From Vreelandella venusta (GTDB lineage: Bacteria > Pseudomonadota > Gammaproteobacteria > Pseudomonadales > Halomonadaceae), in NCBI RefSeq assembly GCF_007989605.1, contig NZ_BJUL01000001.1, positions 406,518 through 470,517 on the forward strand: a stretch of 64,000 nt of DNA, in the 5' to 3' direction. Below are positions 26,781-35,651 of this stretch, one piece after another (within the stretch, counting starts at the first letter, position 1; every line of letters begins with the position of its first letter). Below the pieces are notes generated by a model. That model saw only the letters and a list, made by a program, of their open reading frames with translations, was not told where the DNA came from and did no database searches. The position numbers were made by a program, and so were the translations under genes.

Positions 26781-28409
26781 TCAGCTAAATGGCCGCTGAA
26801 ATTCTCCAAGGCCCGCCTCGTTAAGATGCTCAACGGTCATCGTTTCTGCTTTTCCATCCGCACCCATGGTGAATTCAACCTGCGAAACCGAGCCCTCTGG
26901 TTGGTTCTCTGTCACCGGGAAGGCGACAAAGCGATCGCCGTCCCAGTGGGTCAACCGCAGGTGCTGTGGCGCGGGGCCAACTTCGAGTACCAAACCGTCA
27001 GCGGTCTCACGCACCTCAGCCGCCCCGAAATAGGCATTGCCATAGTCCCCTGCATAAGCGTCGGCAGGTCGGGCCTCAGTGGGCTCAGTCGGAGGTGTCA
27101 CACCCACCAGATCTCCGGCCGGGGCAGAGAGCGGTGCTATGCGTGGCCCGTAGGCCGCCAGCCAGTCGCGCTGTTCCACACCAAACTCTGCCAGATCAAG
27201 AAAGCTGGCCGTCAGCGCCTCGGGGAGACCCGTGGGGGTGGCATTGGTCAGCACGATGATCCCAAGCCCAAGGTCCGGCAGCATCGAATAGGAGGTCGCC
27301 GCACCAAAAGCGAAGGCGCCCGAATGGCTCACCACGACACGCCCAGTGGGACGCACCCCGACGCCAAATCCGTAACCATAGGTACCAGCCCGATCGGCCG
27401 CGTCACCGGGGCGGCTGCTGATGGCATGTGGTGAAAGCGCGGGCACGAGCGCTTCGGGCGCAATCAGTTGCTGCTCTGCAAAGCGCCCGTTGGAGAGCAC
27501 CAGCTTCATCCATTTCGCCATGTCTCGCACGCTGGAGCTTACCCCACCCGCCGGACTTTGCGCATCGGGCTGGCGCAGGTCTGCCACTCGGAAGCCGTTG
27601 GCATCCGGCACATGGCTAGCGGCGCGATTATCGCGCGCCATGTAATCCGAGTGGCGCGAGCTGGTTGCCTCCATGCCGAGCGGACCATAGAGCGCCTCTT
27701 CCGAGAGCGTTGACCAGTCCTTGCCGGTTGCGGTGGCTACCGCCTCTGCGGCAGCCGTCAGGCCGAAATTCGTATAGGCGTAATCGGCTCTGAACTGCCC
27801 CATGGGCAGCTGCGCCAGCCGCTCCAGTACAGCGCGACGGTCATAGCCTATATCCTCGAGATCATCACCGGCGTGGTCCGGCAGGCCCGAGCGGTGCGCA
27901 TAGAGATCCCCGATGGTGACATGATTGCTGACCCAGGGATCGCCCAGGTCGAACCACGGTAAGTGGTTGCGCACCGGATCATCCCAACTGACGGTCCCTT
28001 GCGAAACCTGCGTGGCCACCACCGTGGCTCCGACAGATTTGGATAACGAAGCGAGCAGAAAGACCGTATCCGCATCAACCTGTTCCTCCGCGCCCTCCGC
28101 CCGTAGCCCCCAGCCGCGCATCAGCAGTGTCTCTTCCCCATGTACCACGGCAACGGCGAGGCCCGGTACCCCGGTTCGCTCCAACATATCCTGTGCCAAC
28201 TCATCCAGCGAAGCGACCGCCTCATCGATCCGTGCCTGCGGCACTGGCAGTAGGTTCACCCGCGCAGGAGAGATCGCCGGGTCCGGCAAGGTGATGGCTG
28301 GCAGCGTCTCCGCATGGAGCGGAGCATTGAACGCAAGCAATGCGGCGGCAGCGCTAAGAACGCTCAAGGCCGAGGTCATAAGGGGGCGTGTGGCTTTCGA
28401 TGTGGTCAT
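26781..28409 (-). CDS. Exported serine hydrolase, class C beta-lactamase fold (second of the operon)
   Basis: 542 residues with a Sec signal ending near APLHAE (about residue 33). The catalytic Ser-Lys pair is in ASLSKSVG (about residue 124), the Tyr in DYAYTNFG and the third motif in HSGAFAFG, as in class C beta-lactamases, DD-peptidases and related esterases. The last about 120 residues form a separate beta-rich domain of the kind that follows many such hydrolases. The substrate cannot be told from the sequence; peptidoglycan, a beta-lactam or an ester are all possible. Third gene of the operon, 57 bp after the TpsB-type gene. AGGAGA precedes the ATG. Confidence 0.8.
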   Translation of the reverse strand: MTTSKATRPLMTSALSVLSAAAALLAFNAPLHAETLPAITLPDPAISPARVNLLPVPQARIDEAVASLDELAQDMLERTGVPGLAVAVVHGEETLLMRGWGLRAEGAEEQVDADTVFLLASLSKSVGATVVATQVSQGTVSWDDPVRNHLPWFDLGDPWVSNHVTIGDLYAHRSGLPDHAGDDLEDIGYDRRAVLERLAQLPMGQFRADYAYTNFGLTAAAEAVATATGKDWSTLSEEALYGPLGMEATSSRHSDYMARDNRAASHVPDANGFRVADLRQPDAQSPAGGVSSSVRDMAKWMKLVLSNGRFAEQQLIAPEALVPALSPHAISSRPGDAADRAGTYGYGFGVGVRPTGRVVVSHSGAFAFGAATSYSMLPDLGLGIIVLTNATPTGLPEALTASFLDLAEFGVEQRDWLAAYGPRIAPLSAPAGDLVGVTPPTEPTEARPADAYAGDYGNAYFGAAEVRETADGLVLEVGPAPQHLRLTHWDGDRFVAFPVTENQPEGSVSQVEFTMGADGKAETMTVEHLNEAGLGEFQRPFS

Positions 28410-28466
28410 GTCAGGATCTCCTGTGGGATGGGTGGCGCGACAGGTGAGGCGATACCTCCTAGCGGA

Positions 28467-30143
28467 TCAGAAGGGCATTGCCAGTTGGAAAATTAGTTTG
28501 CCCCCCTTGTCGTCCACTATGTCAGAACGGGTCCAAGGAAGCGCACCGATAACCTGGAAATTCAGCCGTTCTTCTAACGTTCCACCAAGGCCCACTCCAT
28601 AGGAGCCAAGATACATGTGTCCGGTGACGTCGTCGGACCAGGCTGCGCCGTAATCCACGAAGGCCGAGGTTGAAAGCGTGGGCAGGAGTGCCAGCCCGAT
28701 ATCGAGCTCGTGGCTTACCCGGGCCGAGGCCGCTGCACCTTTGTCGCCAGAGATGGTGCCGCTATCGAAGGCTCTGCCATAAGTCTCGCCTCCAATGCCG
28801 AACTGAACAGCCCCCGGCAGGGGCCTGCCAGAGTACTGGCCGCGAGCCAACAATGTCATTGTCGTCGCCTCGCTGAGCGCCTGTGTGTAGTCCAGTTCGG
28901 CGGTAACAAAGTGGAAGTCATCCGGCACCGCGCCCAGATCAATATCCGAGTTCGTGCCGAGATTCAACGCTCCTTCGAGGTTGATCTCGGAGGTCTCAAA
29001 GCTCTGGCTATATTGCAGTGAGTTCGTCGCCCAGCGGATCCGGCTGCGGGCAGCGGCCGAGCCAAAAACGTCCACGTCATCGTTACGCACCGTCAGCTCA
29101 GCCTGCCCCCAGAGCGACCTGTCCAGCGTCCGCAGAAACGGATAGGACATAAACGCCGTGCCTATGGCTGATGTCACATCGATGTCTGGCGCACCAGCTC
29201 CTCCGTCGGGGTGTTGGCGCAGATAAACAACGCTATAGCCCGCGCTAAGCCCGTTCGAGCTGATCGGATAGCTTTGCATCATTTGAAGCAGTGTCATCCG
29301 GTCAGGGTGTTGCGGTGTGATGACGCCGGTTAGGTTGGTGGTCTCGAACCTGCGCAGGACATCGTTTAGGGTCACCATACTGGCCATTTGTAGTGGGCCA
29401 ACGGCGTCGGATCCCAGATTATCGAGCCCGATCATTCCTGCGCTGCGATGCTGGGCGACCTCCAGCCGCAGCACTCCGCCGCCCGTCGCGCCTTCGGGGC
29501 GCACAAACGTGCCTTCAATCGACAGTCCGGCAAGATCACTCATTAACAATAGTTCGCGCTCGGCCGCCTTTACCCGAATCGGGTGCATGTCGAGAATACG
29601 TTGCAGGTAAGGGGACAGTCGGTTCTCGATGCCGGGGATATTGCTGTTGATCTCGATACGGTCGACATAGCCTTCGAATACCTGCAGCTGGATCTGTCCG
29701 TCAGAAAAATCCTGCACCGGCACCACTGTCTTGGAAAAATAGCCCGCAGCGAGATAGGCCGCGTCAACAGCATCTGCCATGCGGTAAAGGTCAGCTAGCG
29801 TAATTTCGGTGCCGATTTTGCCCTGCCAGATTGGCGTCAACGCCGGCAAGGGTAGAGTCCGCGCGCCATCAATGTGCACCGAGTTTAAGCGAAAACGGAT
29901 GCTTTTGGCGCGATCTAAGTCGATCTTGTCGCGTTCGTCCTGCACGCCAATGGCGACACTGCCCACCTGTGGCGGCGGTTCATAGCGTTGTAGAATGACA
30001 GTTTGCTCGGAGAGGATACGGTCGACGTTCGGCAAGCCCTGTGAAAAGGCCGGGCCCGCGTAACAGGCGCAAAGCAGTGCCAGTGCGCCCAAGCGAAGGG
30101 GTGAGGAGCAGCTGGGATGGAGCTGCAATGTTAACGCGCTCAC
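28467..30143 (-). CDS. TpsB/ShlB-type outer membrane transporter (two-partner secretion)
   Basis: 558 residues starting at a GTG that overlaps the stop of the upstream hydrolase gene (GTGA). Signal peptide to about residue 35 (YAGPAFSQ). A POTRA domain at about 65-150 contains YLAAGYFSKTVVPVQDFSDGQIQLQVFEG, followed by a second POTRA-like segment. A 16-strand type barrel comes next, with the conserved GGETYGRAFDSG/ISGDKGAAA region that carries the channel-plug Arg. It ends in a C-terminal Phe as outer membrane proteins do. ShlB/FhaC/HecB proteins export a large partner bearing an N-terminal TPS domain. No such partner is in the window; the neighbours are two serine hydrolases. Intact. Confidence 0.85.
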   Translation of the reverse strand: MSALTLQLHPSCSSPLRLGALALLCACYAGPAFSQGLPNVDRILSEQTVILQRYEPPPQVGSVAIGVQDERDKIDLDRAKSIRFRLNSVHIDGARTLPLPALTPIWQGKIGTEITLADLYRMADAVDAAYLAAGYFSKTVVPVQDFSDGQIQLQVFEGYVDRIEINSNIPGIENRLSPYLQRILDMHPIRVKAAERELLLMSDLAGLSIEGTFVRPEGATGGGVLRLEVAQHRSAGMIGLDNLGSDAVGPLQMASMVTLNDVLRRFETTNLTGVITPQHPDRMTLLQMMQSYPISSNGLSAGYSVVYLRQHPDGGAGAPDIDVTSAIGTAFMSYPFLRTLDRSLWGQAELTVRNDDVDVFGSAAARSRIRWATNSLQYSQSFETSEINLEGALNLGTNSDIDLGAVPDDFHFVTAELDYTQALSEATTMTLLARGQYSGRPLPGAVQFGIGGETYGRAFDSGTISGDKGAAASARVSHELDIGLALLPTLSTSAFVDYGAAWSDDVTGHMYLGSYGVGLGGTLEERLNFQVIGALPWTRSDIVDDKGGKLIFQLAMPF

Positions 30144-31432
30144 TCTGCCGGAACCGTCGGTGGCATAGAAAACGGATGCCCGAGGGCGACGGATAACGCC
30201 TCAAACACGCGGCTAGCGGGCGAGCTGCACGCAAGTTCGTCGGGGTTATTCGGTAGCACGTCCTCATCCCCGCAATCGCCCGAAGGGATGTCGCTGTTAG
30301 CCTGGACGACTACCGTCGTGTCTGTCGTCGTGTCGTAAAACACCGTCGTGTTGTAACCCGGCAGTTCGCCCGTGTGGCCGACCCAGCCGTCGACGCATCC
30401 CATGGCGATGCCGTAGCCTGCCGGTTCGGGGAAGGACCGCAGGCGCTGGTGCTGTGTCTCGGCGCTTAACAGGCCTTTGCCTGTGCCGAGGGATCGCCCA
30501 TAAACCAGCAGGTCGTCGAGAGTTGAGATCATTCCGCCCGCTGTCCATCCCCAAGACGGATTCCAATGCGTCGCGTTCGAAGGCGCTGTCGGCGTGGCAG
30601 CATCACCTTGCAGGGTAAATCCCTGCGGATAAGGCGTTGGCATAAGGGTGGCACCGTCAGGACCGATGGTCTCTGCCAGGCCCAGTGGTTCCAGGATCAT
30701 CGAAGCAAAGACAGTGTCGATATCTTGCCCGGTCACCTGCTCAATCACGAGGCCCAGCAGCACGGTATTGGTGTTTGAATAATTGAATTCCTCCCCCGGC
30801 GCAAAGATCGGTGAACCGGGGAGGGCAAAATCGAGCAGCTCCTGCGGCGTATAAGGCAAGTTAGGATCTGCGAAGAACTGATCAAGGAAAGGGTCAGCCT
30901 GAGTATAGCTCAGCAGGCCGCTGGTCATGCTGGCCAGATGGCGTAGGGTGATGATATCGCCATTGGGAATGCCGGACACATACTGGTCGATCGTATCGTC
31001 GAGTGATAGCTTGCCAGCTTCGGCCAGTTGCATCAGGGCGGTACCGGTGAAGGTCTTGGTGATCGATCCGATCCGGGTATGCATGCCGACTTCCATCGCA
31101 GCCTCGGTTTCGGGGTCCGCAACGCCCCAAGCACCGCTCCACCTGCCCTCGGGTGTGACAACGCCCGCAATAATCCCCGGCGCAGCGGCCCCGTCCAGTG
31201 CCCCAAGCGCGGCCGCATCAAGGGCGTCGGCCAGCGTCTCAGGCAGCGGCGTGTCGGGTGGCGTGATGGCTGCACGAGCCGTTACCGCTGCCGGGTCGGC
31301 CACGCAGAACTGCTGCGCCTGATCTTGAGCCTGCGCTGTAACCGGGGCCGCGAGGGCAAAAGCCACAGCACAGACCGAGAGGCTGGGCCGAAACTGGCGG
31401 GCCGTTCTGTGATGGAGTCTGATCGCTGTCAT
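30140..31432 (-). CDS. Exported serine hydrolase, D-Ala-D-Ala carboxypeptidase/beta-lactamase fold (first of the operon)
   Basis: 430 residues. A signal peptide runs to about VTAQAQD (residue 36). Catalytic motifs: RIGSITKTFTG (Ser-x-x-Lys at about residue 122), EFNYSNTNTVLLG (Tyr-x-Asn) and WVGHTGELPGYNT (His-Thr-Gly). This is the pattern of the Streptomyces R61 DD-carboxypeptidase and EstB-type family. Three Cys (near residues 42, 327 and 395) could form disulfides in the periplasm or outside. Its stop overlaps the start of the TpsB-type gene, so the two are coupled. First gene of the operon, divergent from the large regulator. Only about 25% of its features resemble the other hydrolase; the two are not recent duplicates by eye. 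Confidence 0.8.
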   Translation of the reverse strand: MTAIRLHHRTARQFRPSLSVCAVAFALAAPVTAQAQDQAQQFCVADPAAVTARAAITPPDTPLPETLADALDAAALGALDGAAAPGIIAGVVTPEGRWSGAWGVADPETEAAMEVGMHTRIGSITKTFTGTALMQLAEAGKLSLDDTIDQYVSGIPNGDIITLRHLASMTSGLLSYTQADPFLDQFFADPNLPYTPQELLDFALPGSPIFAPGEEFNYSNTNTVLLGLVIEQVTGQDIDTVFASMILEPLGLAETIGPDGATLMPTPYPQGFTLQGDAATPTAPSNATHWNPSWGWTAGGMISTLDDLLVYGRSLGTGKGLLSAETQHQRLRSFPEPAGYGIAMGCVDGWVGHTGELPGYNTTVFYDTTTDTTVVVQANSDIPSGDCGDEDVLPNNPDELACSSPASRVFEALSVALGHPFSMPPTVPAE

Positions 31433-31524
31433 GTGCCTGTCCCTTGTTTGTTATGCACTTGCTACTTGGATTGCTTCGAAAGCGAAGATAGCCCATTTAT
31501 GATTGCAAACAAACAAATGTAAAG

Positions 31525-31552
31525 TTCAATTAAGGTGCAATGTGGGTATAAT
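31525..31552 (+). promoter_or_regulatory. Sigma-70 type promoter for the winged-helix regulator
   Basis: -35 TTCAAT (31525-31530), 16-bp spacer, -10 TATAAT (31547-31552), about 95 bp before the regulator ATG, in the 215-bp gap shared with the divergent hydrolase operon. Confidence 0.55.
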
Positions 31553-31647
31553 TTGCGCTTTACTAATCCGCTTATGCCCTTTACCTAACGGCTGCCGCCA
31601 TTCGTGCGCTACGGCCTGGGGTAGTCAGTTCCGAGGCCCCCTACGGC

Positions 31648-34377
31648 ATGATTTCGAAAGATATCAAGGTAAACCTAAGCGAAGGCATTTTGCTGTGTGG
31701 CGAAGTACAGATGCGCCTGCGTCCCAAGACCCTGTCTGTTTTGGTGGCATTGGTGGAGCAACAAGGCGAAGTGGTCAGCACGGCTGATTTGCGGCGCATG
31801 ATATGGGGCAATAGCCATGGCAACGAGGCAGGCCCCAAACAGTGCATCCGCGAATTACGCCGGATGCTGGACGACAGCGCCCAAGACGCCGGGCTGATCG
31901 AGACAGTGGGTCGCCGGGGCTACCGGCTGACGCGTCCGATCGCGCTGATCGGCGCTGCGTCTGAGGGTCTTATAACGGCATCGACGGTACTCTGCCTCGG
32001 GCGGGATAAAGAGCTGGAAGTTCTAAGCGAAAGGGCCGACGCCGCCAAGCGCGGTCGACGGGCGCTGGCTTTTATTTCGGGCGAGGCAGGGGCCGGTAAG
32101 ACACGCCTTCTGGAAGCATTTGAGGCTGGTTTACCCCAGCGCACACCGCTGTGGGTCGCCTGGGGACAGGCCATTGCGCACCCTGGCGCACGCGAGCCCT
32201 ACGGGCTGCTGATGGATGTGTTGACGCAACTTATGGCCGGGCCTGAGGGGGGGACGCTGGCGCGACTTCTGCCACTCGTCGCTCCCTCTTGGGTCAAGCA
32301 ACAACCTGGGCGTCGCTCGAAGGCGGAAGCGTTGGACCGTACTCGCCGCGACTCAATGCTGCGGGAGTTCTCCGCGCTGATGGAGCGGCTGACCCGTGGC
32401 CGCCCTGGTATTCTCGTGCTTGAGGATCTGCACTGGGCAGACCCCAGTACGCTAGCTTGGCTAGCGGCTTGGGGGCTACAACGCACTCCGGCGCGATTAC
32501 TGGTGCTGGGTAGCTATCGCGATGATGAACTAGACCGCGCTGGAACGCTTGCGGCAACACTGAGTCAGCTAAGTCGGCAGCCAGACTGCAGGTTGATCAC
32601 CCTTGGTGGTCTCGATGAGGCGGCAGTGTCTGGATGCCTTGCAGAGCGCTTCCAGGGTAACGCTTTTCCTCCTGATTTGGCTCAGACTCTTGCCTACCGA
32701 ACCGAGGGTCATGCCATGCTTGTTGATGCGGCGGCAGACTTTTGGCAGGCGCAAGGTCTTGTGCGGCGCGACGAGACTGGCTGGCAGCTTTCCAGCTCTC
32801 CTGAAGCGTTGGTCGCAGCCATCGCCCCCAGTGTCCGTACCCTGATCGAGACTGAACGCACTAGCCGCCTGCTGGCTGAGGAGCGCAGCTTGCTTGAAAC
32901 CGCCAGTGTAGCGGGATCGAACTTTTCCGCGATTGACCTGGCCGACAACCGCGACGGGGTGGAGGCGGCAGAGCGGCAGCTAGAACTCCTCGCCCGAAAC
33001 CGACGATTTATCACCCGTGCGGGCCTCAGCTATCGACCCGACGGATCGGTGGCCACGCGCTATGCCTTCCGGCACGCGCTACATCACGAAGCGCTCTACG
33101 ATGGGTTGCCGGCAGCGAACAGGCAAGGCACGCACCGAAGGGTCGGTCTGCGGCTGGAGGCCAGCCACGGTAATGCAGCGGGTGAGATTGCCCCCGTACT
33201 GGCCGATCACTTTGAACGCGGCGCCGACTGGCCGCGTGCCGCACGCTATCGTGTGCTGTCGGGGTGGCGTGCGCAGGCGCGTGGTGCCTCCATGGATGCA
33301 GCAGAGCAGTTCCGCAGAGCACGGGACCTGCTGACCCGAGGCAGCGGGGCTGGTACGACGAACCCTGAGGCCGACCGCGCGACTGAACTCGATGCCCTGC
33401 TTGGGCTTGGCGCGGCGCTCATTGTCTCGGATGGCTTTACTGCGGAAGAGCTTCGGGAGGTTTACCGCCGCGCGGGGCAACTAGCTGCCCAGGTCGGCGA
33501 TCCCGCTACGACGATCCCGGTTCTCGCAGGGCTTTGGAACGATCACCTGACGCGGGCTGAACTGACCCGCGCCGAAGATCTCGCGCTAGGGCTGCAGGCT
33601 CTCGCAGGGCATGCACCAGCACATATGGCGATGGTAGCCCATAACGCTGTCGGGCAGACTCGGTTTTTCACCGGCGCTTTACCGGCTTGCGCCGCAGAAA
33701 TCGCCGCCGTGCTGGAAATCGCCCCCCGCCATGCCGAACAGAACGGTAATGTCCTCTTCGGTGAGGACCCTGAGGTTGTATGTCGCCAGTACGCGGCCTG
33801 TGTCGCTGAACTGACTGGCGCCTCGACAGAGGCTGAGCGGCACTTTACCGCTGGCAGTGCGCGCGCCGACCGACTGGGCACCGCCTTTGGGCGCGCCCAG
33901 ATGCTCTGGTGCGGGGCGGTCTGTGCGCGTCTCCGTAGCGATGTCGGACTGACCCGCGAGCGGGCTGAAGCGCTTGTTGCCCTGTGCCGGAGTGAGGCGG
34001 TGCCCGTTTGGGGCGACGCAGGTGAGATGCTGGCGGGCTGGGCGCAGGCAATGGCCGGCGATACAGTCGGGGCCTCGCGGATTGCAGCGGGGCTCTCGGC
34101 TTTCAACTCGATGGGCGTGAGGGTCACGCTACCTTTTGGCCATGGGCTCGCCGCAGAGGTCGCGGGAAATATGGGTGATCCAGTCGCTGGAATGCATGCC
34201 TTGCGTCAAGCTTTCGCGATCGTCCGGGCGAGCGGCGAACGCTGGTACTTGGCCGAGCTTCACCGACTGCGCGCTGGGCTGGCTCAAAAGGCGGGTCGCC
34301 CCGATATTGCCAGCCGAGCGCTCGCCCATGCCGAAGCCGTAGCGCGGGCGCAGGGCAGGATCGAACTGGTCACGTGA
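31648..34377 (+). CDS. Winged-helix (OmpR-type) regulator with AAA/NACHT-like ATPase and helical-repeat C-terminus
   Basis: 909 residues. Residues 1-98 are an OmpR/CadC-type winged helix: LRPKTLSVLVALVEQQGEVVS, then RELRRMLDD and IETVGRRGYRL. An AAA_16-type ATPase follows: FISGEAGAGKTRLLEAF (Walker A about 148-155) and ILVLEDLHWADPSTLAWLA (Walker B about 255). The last 450 residues are Ala/Leu-rich helices like the TPR array of such regulators (RAARYRVLSGWRAQARGASMDAAEQFRRA and similar). There is no receiver domain or membrane segment, so it is a cytoplasmic one-component sensor. Being divergent from the hydrolase-TpsB operon, it probably controls it. The signal is unknown. Confidence 0.85.
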   Translation: MISKDIKVNLSEGILLCGEVQMRLRPKTLSVLVALVEQQGEVVSTADLRRMIWGNSHGNEAGPKQCIRELRRMLDDSAQDAGLIETVGRRGYRLTRPIALIGAASEGLITASTVLCLGRDKELEVLSERADAAKRGRRALAFISGEAGAGKTRLLEAFEAGLPQRTPLWVAWGQAIAHPGAREPYGLLMDVLTQLMAGPEGGTLARLLPLVAPSWVKQQPGRRSKAEALDRTRRDSMLREFSALMERLTRGRPGILVLEDLHWADPSTLAWLAAWGLQRTPARLLVLGSYRDDELDRAGTLAATLSQLSRQPDCRLITLGGLDEAAVSGCLAERFQGNAFPPDLAQTLAYRTEGHAMLVDAAADFWQAQGLVRRDETGWQLSSSPEALVAAIAPSVRTLIETERTSRLLAEERSLLETASVAGSNFSAIDLADNRDGVEAAERQLELLARNRRFITRAGLSYRPDGSVATRYAFRHALHHEALYDGLPAANRQGTHRRVGLRLEASHGNAAGEIAPVLADHFERGADWPRAARYRVLSGWRAQARGASMDAAEQFRRARDLLTRGSGAGTTNPEADRATELDALLGLGAALIVSDGFTAEELREVYRRAGQLAAQVGDPATTIPVLAGLWNDHLTRAELTRAEDLALGLQALAGHAPAHMAMVAHNAVGQTRFFTGALPACAAEIAAVLEIAPRHAEQNGNVLFGEDPEVVCRQYAACVAELTGASTEAERHFTAGSARADRLGTAFGRAQMLWCGAVCARLRSDVGLTRERAEALVALCRSEAVPVWGDAGEMLAGWAQAMAGDTVGASRIAAGLSAFNSMGVRVTLPFGHGLAAEVAGNMGDPVAGMHALRQAFAIVRASGERWYLAELHRLRAGLAQKAGRPDIASRALAHAEAVARAQGRIELVT

Positions 34378-34517
34378 GAGCGGGTACAAAAGTTGGCCTC
34401 GGCAGTTGCGGAACGAGTCGCTTTGCAGCAATTAAATCTCAGCTTTTGTGTTCAAAATTGTGCATTACACAATCACGCTAGAGGCGTTAGGTGGCACTGG
34501 GGGCAAAGAGGGGAAGG

Positions 34518-34637
34518 CTATTCGTCGAACCATTCGCTCAGATAAAAGCAGGCGATATCGCCGCTAGTACCTGGGGGGAGTGCGCCTAGAGCTGGCAATT
34601 GCAACCAGAAGGGCGCTGAAAGAAGAAAAGTGTGCAT
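34518..34637 (-). CDS. Possible 39-residue small protein
   Basis: ATG to TAG on the minus strand, 39 residues, with a hydrophobic first half (MHTFLLSAPFWLQLPALG) and an acidic end (LSEWFDE). It lies downstream of the ABC binding protein gene, after that gene's terminator-like hairpin. GAGAAG about 7 bases upstream could be a ribosome site. I recognise no family; it could be chance. Confidence 0.25.
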   Translation of the reverse strand: MHTFLLSAPFWLQLPALGALPPGTSGDIACFYLSEWFDE

Positions 34638-34657
34638 GATAGCTTCTCGCGGTATAA

Positions 34658-34678
34658 GCCTCCCCGAGATGGGGAGGC
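34658..34678 (-). terminator. Terminator-like hairpin after the ABC binding protein gene
   Basis: Perfect 8-bp stem GCCTCCCC / GGGGAGGC with loop GAGAT, 20 bp past the stop codon. The T-run on the minus side is weak (TTAT). Confidence 0.55.
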
Positions 34679-34697
34679 ATACACAGGCTGCTAGCGC

Positions 34698-35468
34698 TTA
34701 CTCTTCGCCAAAGTAGCGAGCGAAAATTTCGTCGTAAGTGCCGTTTTCTTTCAATTCAGCAAGGGCTTCGTTGAATTTCTCAGCGAGTGCTTCGTCACGC
34801 TGGCGGAAGGCGATACCAAAACCTTCACCGAAAACTTCCTTGGGCTCGGTAACCATCTCGCCGACTACTTTGTAGTCGCTATCTTCGTTTTCAAGTAGGG
34901 TAGATTTGCCTACTGAAAACTCCAGGAAGACAGCGTCCAGACGCTCGGCGTCCATATCCAGCACCATATCATCGGCGGTGGAGTAGCGGTTGATAGTCGC
35001 GGTGTCGCCGAGGGTATCGGTGGCGAAGTTGTCATAGGTGGTGCCGCGCTGTACGCCAATGGATAAACCCTCAAGGGTTTCCACTGTAGCCTCTTCTAGG
35101 TCGCTGTCTGCTGGAGCGAACCAAGCACCGGGCATGGTGATATAGGGGTCGGAGAAGAGCAGTGTCTGGCGCCGCTCTTCATTGATGGTCATCGACGACA
35201 TAATGGCATCGTAGTTGCGTGATAAAAGGCCAGGAACAATGCCATCCCACTCTTGCTCGACCCACTCACAGGTCACACCCATCTGATCACATAGGGCGTT
35301 GCCCAGGTCGATATCAAAACCAGTCAGTTCACCATCGGCTGTGCGGTATTCCATTGGTTCATAGGGAACGTCGACGCCAATACGTACATGGTCGTAATCC
35401 CGCGCCTGGGCAGAAGAGGCCGCGGCAATGGCTAAACCAAGCACAGATACTGTTAGTAATTTCTTCAT
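34698..35468 (-). CDS. Basic amino acid ABC transporter, periplasmic binding protein (HisJ/ArgT/AotJ type)
   Basis: 256 residues with a clear Sec signal (MKKLLTVSVLGLAIAAASSAQA). The mature part matches family 3 solute-binding proteins for Arg, Lys, Orn and His: VRIGVDVPYEPMEYRTADGE, GFDIDLGNALCDQMGVTCEWVEQ (two Cys likely disulfide-linked), IMSSMTINEERRQTLLFSDPYI, and the C-terminal ELKENGTYDEIFARYFG. It delivers substrate to the two permeases encoded upstream. The gap of 183 bp before it suggests its own promoter or a processing site. Exact substrate is unresolved; arginine or ornithine is suggested by the astE neighbour. Confidence 0.88.
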   Translation of the reverse strand: MKKLLTVSVLGLAIAAASSAQARDYDHVRIGVDVPYEPMEYRTADGELTGFDIDLGNALCDQMGVTCEWVEQEWDGIVPGLLSRNYDAIMSSMTINEERRQTLLFSDPYITMPGAWFAPADSDLEEATVETLEGLSIGVQRGTTYDNFATDTLGDTATINRYSTADDMVLDMDAERLDAVFLEFSVGKSTLLENEDSDYKVVGEMVTEPKEVFGEGFGIAFRQRDEALAEKFNEALAELKENGTYDEIFARYFGEE

Positions 35469-35651
35469 TCTTATACTCCGTAGAAAGCAGGTTCACTAGA
35501 GGTGATCCCCTTTAACGTACCCTAGGTTGGGGCGAACGAAAAGAGGGAGCGTTGCTATGAACCAACGTTTGTTTGACGGTGCAACAAACGAGGCTGTTTT
35601 TATCACTCGATGCTTTTGTTGTTAAGTGCTCTTGATACGGTTCTCGTGATG

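Larger units (their letters stand above)
34378..34697. other. 320-bp gap between the regulator and the ABC binding protein
   Basis: Contains a 6-bp inverted repeat ATTGTG-CATTA-CACAAT (34457-34473) of unknown meaning, a short minus-strand reading frame (34518-34637) and a hairpin at 34658-34678. No tRNA or mobile element ends are visible. Confidence 0.6.

Noticed and set aside
31583..34492. ACCTAAC at 31583 and GTTAGGT at 34486, matching the attC R-box consensus
   Set aside because: They are 2.9 kb apart with no paired partner box or folding within 150 bp of either, so they are chance matches.
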